DNA of 64,000 nt. It comes from Emticicia sp037153985 (GTDB taxonomy: Bacteria; Bacteroidota; Bacteroidia; Cytophagales; Spirosomataceae). Where the stretch lies: assembly GCF_037153985.1 (NCBI RefSeq), contig NZ_JBBAYI010000001.1, forward strand, positions 620,001-684,000, read 5' to 3'. The stretch's first letter is position 1. Every line of letters begins with the position of its first letter. The notes beneath the pieces were generated by a model. It worked only from the letters and a program-made list of their open reading frames with translations. It was not told where the DNA came from and ran no database searches. Positions 60,030 through 64,000 of the stretch are shown here, piece by piece. The position numbers were made by a program, and so were the translations under genes.

Positions 60030-60155
60030 CAAATAATTGTTTTGCACAACAATTTTCTGTTAGAGTAAAGTTAAAACCAGATACTTTTGTTACGAATAAA
60101 AGCCGGCATAAGCATTTTTAATTGTCGGTTACGCATACTCGGAATCAAACATTAA

Positions 60156-61943
60156 ATGAAAAATATTCGCAATTTCTGCATTATTGCACACATTGACCAC
60201 GGCAAAAGTACACTTGCCGACCGCCTTTTACAATTTACCAATACTATTTCGGACCGTGAAATGCAAGCGCAGGTGCTTGACGACATGGATTTAGAGAGAG
60301 AAAGAGGCATTACTATTAAAAGCCATGCCATTCAGATGAATTATACATTTGAAGGGCAGGAATATATATTAAACCTGATTGATACCCCCGGCCACGTCGA
60401 TTTCAGTTATGAAGTATCACGTTCGATTGCCGCTTGTGAAGGCGCATTGCTAGTTGTAGATGCCTCACAGGGAATTGAAGCCCAAACAATCAGTAACCTT
60501 TTTCTGGCTTTAGACCACGACCTTGAAATAATTCCGGTATTAAATAAAATAGACTTGCCCGGGGCAATGCCGGAAGAAGTTAAAGACCAGATTGTTGACT
60601 TGATTGGCTGCGACAGAGATAGTATTATTCCGGCAAGTGCTAAAGAAGGTATAGGTATTAACGAAATTCTGGCGGCAATTATACAGCGCATAAATGCCCC
60701 AAAAGGGAATCCGCAAGCAGATTTACAAGCCCTGATTTTCGACTCGCAGTTTAACTCTTACCGCGGTATTGAAGTAATTTTCCGAGTTAAAAATGGCCGT
60801 ATCTCGAAAGGAGATAAAGTAAAATTTATGGCCACAGGCAAAGAATACATTGCCGATGAAGTAGGTATTTTAAGATTACAGAAAGAACCCCGTGATTTTG
60901 TAGATTGTGGCGATGTGGGCTATATTATTTCGGGTATAAAGGTAGCTAAAGAAGTAAAAGTGGGCGACACCATTACCCACTCTGATAAACCCGCCAAAGA
61001 AGCTATTAAAGGTTTTGAAGAGGTTAAGCCAATGGTATTTGCCGGAATATATCCGGTTGATACGTCGGAATTTGAAGACCTGAGAGAAGCCATGGAAAAG
61101 CTGCAACTCAACGATGCAGCCCTTATATGGGAACCTGAAACGTCGGCAGCCCTCGGTTTTGGTTTTAGATGTGGCTTTTTAGGTATGCTACACATGGAAA
61201 TTGTTCAGGAACGCCTAGAACGTGAATTTGACATGACGGTGCTTACCACCGTGCCTTCGGTTCGTTTCCATGTAGTTGATAAAAGAGAAGCTATTATTGA
61301 GGTTTCGGCTCCTTCCGAAATGCCTGACCCAAATACTATTAACTGGATTGAAGAACCTTTCATCAGTGCGCAGATTATTACAGCCGCCGATTACGTAGGT
61401 GCAATCATGGGCCTATGTATGGAAAAACGAGGTATTCTGAAAAATCAGGTTTATTTAACCTCTACCCGCGTAGAGTTAACATTCGATATGCCTCTGTCAG
61501 AGGTAGTTTTTGACTTCTTCGACAAACTAAAAACAATTTCAAGAGGGTACGCCTCTCTTGATTACCACTTAATAGGTTACCGCGAATCAAATCTGGTGAA
61601 ACTGGATATTCTGCTCAATGGAGACCCCGTTGATGCACTTTCGGCCATCGTACACCGCGACAAAGCCTACGAATGGGGCAAGAAACTATGCGAAAAACTA
61701 CGCGAACTCTTGCCACGCCAGCAGTTCGAAATTGCTATACAGGCGGCTATCGGTGCCAAAATTATTGCCCGCGAAACAGTAAAGGCACTCCGAAAAGACG
61801 TAATTGCCAAGTGTTATGGAGGAGATATTTCGCGTAAACGGAAACTACTCGAAAAACAGAAAAAGGGTAAAAAACGGATGCGCCAAATCGGAACAGTAGA
61901 AGTGCCACAAGAAGCATTCATGGCTGTATTAAAGATTAGCTAG
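60156..61943 (+). CDS. lepA: Elongation factor 4 (LepA)
   Basis: 595-residue translational GTPase that remodels stalled ribosomes. G-domain motifs: AHIDHGKST (P-loop, about 10-18), RGITIKSH (switch I), DTPGHVDF (switch II) and NKIDLPGA. Then the LepA-specific order of domains, and the C-terminal domain with KCYGGDISRKRKLLEKQKKGKKRM, the LepA signature. Full length. Monocistronic, ended by a strong hairpin. Confidence 0.97.
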   Translation: MKNIRNFCIIAHIDHGKSTLADRLLQFTNTISDREMQAQVLDDMDLERERGITIKSHAIQMNYTFEGQEYILNLIDTPGHVDFSYEVSRSIAACEGALLVVDASQGIEAQTISNLFLALDHDLEIIPVLNKIDLPGAMPEEVKDQIVDLIGCDRDSIIPASAKEGIGINEILAAIIQRINAPKGNPQADLQALIFDSQFNSYRGIEVIFRVKNGRISKGDKVKFMATGKEYIADEVGILRLQKEPRDFVDCGDVGYIISGIKVAKEVKVGDTITHSDKPAKEAIKGFEEVKPMVFAGIYPVDTSEFEDLREAMEKLQLNDAALIWEPETSAALGFGFRCGFLGMLHMEIVQERLEREFDMTVLTTVPSVRFHVVDKREAIIEVSAPSEMPDPNTINWIEEPFISAQIITAADYVGAIMGLCMEKRGILKNQVYLTSTRVELTFDMPLSEVVFDFFDKLKTISRGYASLDYHLIGYRESNLVKLDILLNGDPVDALSAIVHRDKAYEWGKKLCEKLRELLPRQQFEIAIQAAIGAKIIARETVKALRKDVIAKCYGGDISRKRKLLEKQKKGKKRMRQIGTVEVPQEAFMAVLKIS

Positions 61944-61950
61944 TATACAA

Positions 61951-61985
61951 AGCCCTTCCGTTTATAATTTCAGGAAGGGCTTTTT
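61951..61985 (+). terminator. Terminator of lepA
   Basis: 9-bp perfect stem AGCCCTTCC / GGAAGGGCT, 13-nt loop, then a T5 tract. Confidence 0.85.
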
Positions 61986-62204
61986 ATTGCAATATATTTC
62001 CAGAATTATACAAAGTTTTTAGTAGAATGTTAATGACATTAGCAGACTTTATTATAATTTTGGGCAACTGAATAATGATTCTAAGTAAAATAAATAAAAT
62101 GCTGAATGTAAAAGTAACTTTTTATCAAGCTATGATGTTCTAGTAGAAGTTATTTAAACCTTCACGCAGTAAATCGTTAATCCAAAACCAAGCAAATTTT
62201 TAAA

Positions 62205-63827
62205 ATGGCAGAAGTAATCCGAATGCCCAAAATGAGCGACACCATGACCGAAGGTGTAATAGCTGCATGGCATAAAAAAGTTGGAGACACTGTAAAATCA
62301 GGCGATATTTTAGCAGAAGTAGAAACAGATAAGGCTACAATGGATATGGAGTCTTATTATGATGGTACTTTGCTATATATTGGCGTAGAAAAAGGGCAGT
62401 CAGTTCCTGTTGATGCTATCATGGCAGTAATTGGAAAGCCAGGAGAAGATTATCAAAGCCTATTAAGCGGAGGAAGCTCTGCCCCAGCAACTGAAACCCC
62501 TAAGGAAAGTGCGCCAGCAGCACAACCTGAAACAAAAGCTACTCCAACTGCCCCTGCGGTAGATACTTCAAATATTAAAGCTAAAACCGTTCAGATGCCT
62601 CTTTTGAGTGATACCATGACTGAAGGGGTCATTCACACTTGGCTTAAAAAAGTAGGTGATAAAGTAAAATCAGGTGACATTCTGGCTGAAATCGAAACAG
62701 ATAAAGCTACAATGGAACTAGAAGCCTATGAAGACGGCACTTTATTATACATTGGTGTAGAAGCAGGCAAAGCAGCCAAAGTTAATGAGGTAATTGCAGT
62801 TATCGGCGAAGAAGGTGCCGATTATCAGGCATTATTAAATAATACAGGTGCAAGTGCGCCAGCGGCTCCGGCAGAAACTAAATCTGAACAGGCAGCCCCA
62901 GCCCCAAGCACTCAGGCTCCAGCCGAACCAGCACAAACCACCGCTGCCAATAATGGTCGTATTCTGGCTTCGCCACTTGCCAAACGCCTTGCAGAAGAAA
63001 AAGGTATTAACCTTGCCGATGTAAACGGTTCAGGTGAAGGTGGTAGAATTATCAAAAACGACGTTGATAACTTTACACCGAAAGCTAAACCAGCGGCTCC
63101 TGCTACAAGTCAGGCTCCGGCAGTGGCCGCAGCTCCGGCTGGTCAGGAAAGCTACGAAGATATTCCATTATCGCAGATGCGTAAAACCATCGCCCGTCGT
63201 TTATCAGAATCTAAATTCTCGGCACCTGAGTTTTATCTAACAATGGAAATCACGATGGATAAAACCATCAAGGCAAGAGAAATGATGAACGAGGTATCGC
63301 CGGTTAAGATTTCATTTAATGATATTGTAATTAAAGCCGTTGCTGTTGCATTAACAAAACACCCAATGGTAAATGCTTCATGGTTGGGCGACAAAATCCG
63401 CAAAAACCACCATGTGCATATTGGTATGGCCGTGGCAGTAGAAGAAGGTTTATTAGTACCGGTAATTCGTTTTGCCAATACGAAAACCCTTTCTCAGATT
63501 GCAGCCGAAACAAAAGACTTAGGCGGTAAAGCTAAAAACAAACAATTACAGCCTAAAGACTGGGAAGGCAATACCTTTACCGTTAGTAACTTGGGTATGT
63601 TTGGTATTGACCAGTTTACCTCTATTATTAACCCACCAGAATCATGTATTCTGGCAGTTGGTGCCATTAAAGAAACCGTAGGTGTAAAAGATGGACAGTT
63701 CTTTGCAACCAATATCATGAAGTTAACCCTTACTTGTGACCACCGCGTTGTTGATGGTGCTACGGGGGCGGCATTCTTGGTAACGCTTAAACAATTATTG
63801 GAAGAACCTTATAAATTATTAGTGTAA
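62205..63827 (+). CDS. pdhC: Pyruvate dehydrogenase E2 (dihydrolipoamide acetyltransferase)
   Basis: 540-residue E2 core of the pyruvate dehydrogenase complex, transferring acetyl from lipoyl to CoA. Two N-terminal lipoyl domains (about 1-82 and 125-210) each carry ETDKATM, where Lys is lipoylated; Ala/Pro/Thr-rich linkers follow, then the E3-binding domain (ILASPLAKRLAEEKG, about 248-285), and the acyltransferase with catalytic-type CDHRVVDGATGAAFL near the end (His). The typical inner linkers are present. The next gene starts 24 bp after the stop, so co-transcription is likely. No E1 genes are nearby in this window. Confidence 0.95.
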   Translation: MAEVIRMPKMSDTMTEGVIAAWHKKVGDTVKSGDILAEVETDKATMDMESYYDGTLLYIGVEKGQSVPVDAIMAVIGKPGEDYQSLLSGGSSAPATETPKESAPAAQPETKATPTAPAVDTSNIKAKTVQMPLLSDTMTEGVIHTWLKKVGDKVKSGDILAEIETDKATMELEAYEDGTLLYIGVEAGKAAKVNEVIAVIGEEGADYQALLNNTGASAPAAPAETKSEQAAPAPSTQAPAEPAQTTAANNGRILASPLAKRLAEEKGINLADVNGSGEGGRIIKNDVDNFTPKAKPAAPATSQAPAVAAAPAGQESYEDIPLSQMRKTIARRLSESKFSAPEFYLTMEITMDKTIKAREMMNEVSPVKISFNDIVIKAVAVALTKHPMVNASWLGDKIRKNHHVHIGMAVAVEEGLLVPVIRFANTKTLSQIAAETKDLGGKAKNKQLQPKDWEGNTFTVSNLGMFGIDQFTSIINPPESCILAVGAIKETVGVKDGQFFATNIMKLTLTCDHRVVDGATGAAFLVTLKQLLEEPYKLLV

Positions 63828-63851
63828 GTGATTTCGAAACAAAATAAATTC

Positions 63852-64000
63852 ATGATAAAAATAAATCCTTCATTGAAAACATGGAGGATTTATTTCTTTA
63901 TACTGGTGGCTACACAAGCCTATGCCCAGCAAACGCCTCAACAAAGGCTAGGTCAGTTTTTCACATGGGTGAGCAAAACAGAGCAAGTACCCGAAGAAAA
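63852..64000 (+). CDS. Exported protein, start only
   Basis: The last frame starts at ATG 63852 and runs off the right edge after 49 codons. The N-terminus MIKINPSLKTWRIYFFILVATQAYAQ is a signal peptide cleaved near AYAQ (residue 25-26), followed by a Gln-rich stretch (QTPQQRLGQFF). It starts 24 bp after pdhC. The family cannot be named from this part. The protein should be periplasmic or surface-exposed. Confidence 0.6.
   Translation, partial: MIKINPSLKTWRIYFFILVATQAYAQQTPQQRLGQFFTWVSKTEQVPEE

Overview
The window looks like a chromosomal segment of a Bacteroidota member, most likely order Cytophagales (Spirosomataceae/Cytophagaceae type; the genus is not decided). Reasons: AT-rich DNA; many upstream regions carrying the Bacteroidota -7 element TAnnTTTG (often TAAATTTG or TACCTTTG) instead of sigma70-type boxes; little Shine-Dalgarno; menaquinone genes; a TonB receptor with an N-terminal carboxypeptidase-like domain; DUF1460, DUF4198 and DUF2452 families; a T9SS-type C-terminal domain; and three secreted proteins sharing a C-terminal domain that ends near Gly-Cys. 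No rRNA, tRNA, CRISPR array, phage or insertion sequence was seen.

Layout. 1-4.2 kb: menaquinone genes (menE, menB) with a Rieske lipoprotein and DUF2452 and EVE proteins. 4.2-9.7 kb: two tandem exported paralogues, an rRNA-type methyltransferase and a TPR lipoprotein. 9.8-16.4 kb: translation genes thrS, infC and leuS around a lipoprotein of the SAM-hydroxide adenosyltransferase family. 16.5-25.3 kb: a secreted PIG-L deacetylase divergent from two tandem secreted subtilases. 25.5-28.2 kb: a membrane pyrophosphatase with a C-terminal OmpA-like domain. 28.2-35 kb: a metal (probably iron) uptake locus, with TonB receptor, PepSY protein, DUF4198, HMA-like peptide and DUF6607-like protein transcribed away from a Fur-family gene; two palindromes lie between the divergent promoters. 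35-38.9 kb: a seven-repeat secreted protein, rplY-prs and a small hypothetical gene. 39-45 kb: the most interesting stretch, with an ECF sigma factor joined to a membrane protein carrying a vWA domain, then a LytS/LytTR two-component system followed by a lipoprotein intradiol dioxygenase, an unknown protein and a metal-less pirin-like protein. 45-54 kb: a Crp-family regulator and alpha/beta hydrolase, sugar isomerase-like protein, third subtilase, aminopeptidase P, DUF1460, amidohydrolase, a 55-residue membrane peptide and a P-loop kinase. 54-64 kb: housekeeping genes folD, sufB (alone), lpxB, queD-like, hldD, lepA and pdhC, and the start of an exported protein.

How genes appear to work together. 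The strongest new signal is regulatory. Two copies of a site made of 9-bp direct repeats (TATCGGTTA or TATCGGTCA) spaced by exactly 12 bp lie upstream of the histidine kinase and of the intradiol dioxygenase. This is the geometry known for LytTR regulators, and a shared GTACAAGAT element follows each at 28-29 bp. The sequence therefore predicts that this two-component system controls its own operon and the dioxygenase cassette. In the metal locus, two related palindromes 32 bp apart each abut a promoter, as expected for autoregulation by the Fur-family protein. A third palindrome sits near -41 of the alpha/beta hydrolase promoter, next to a Crp-family gene. All regulatory links are inferences from sequence.
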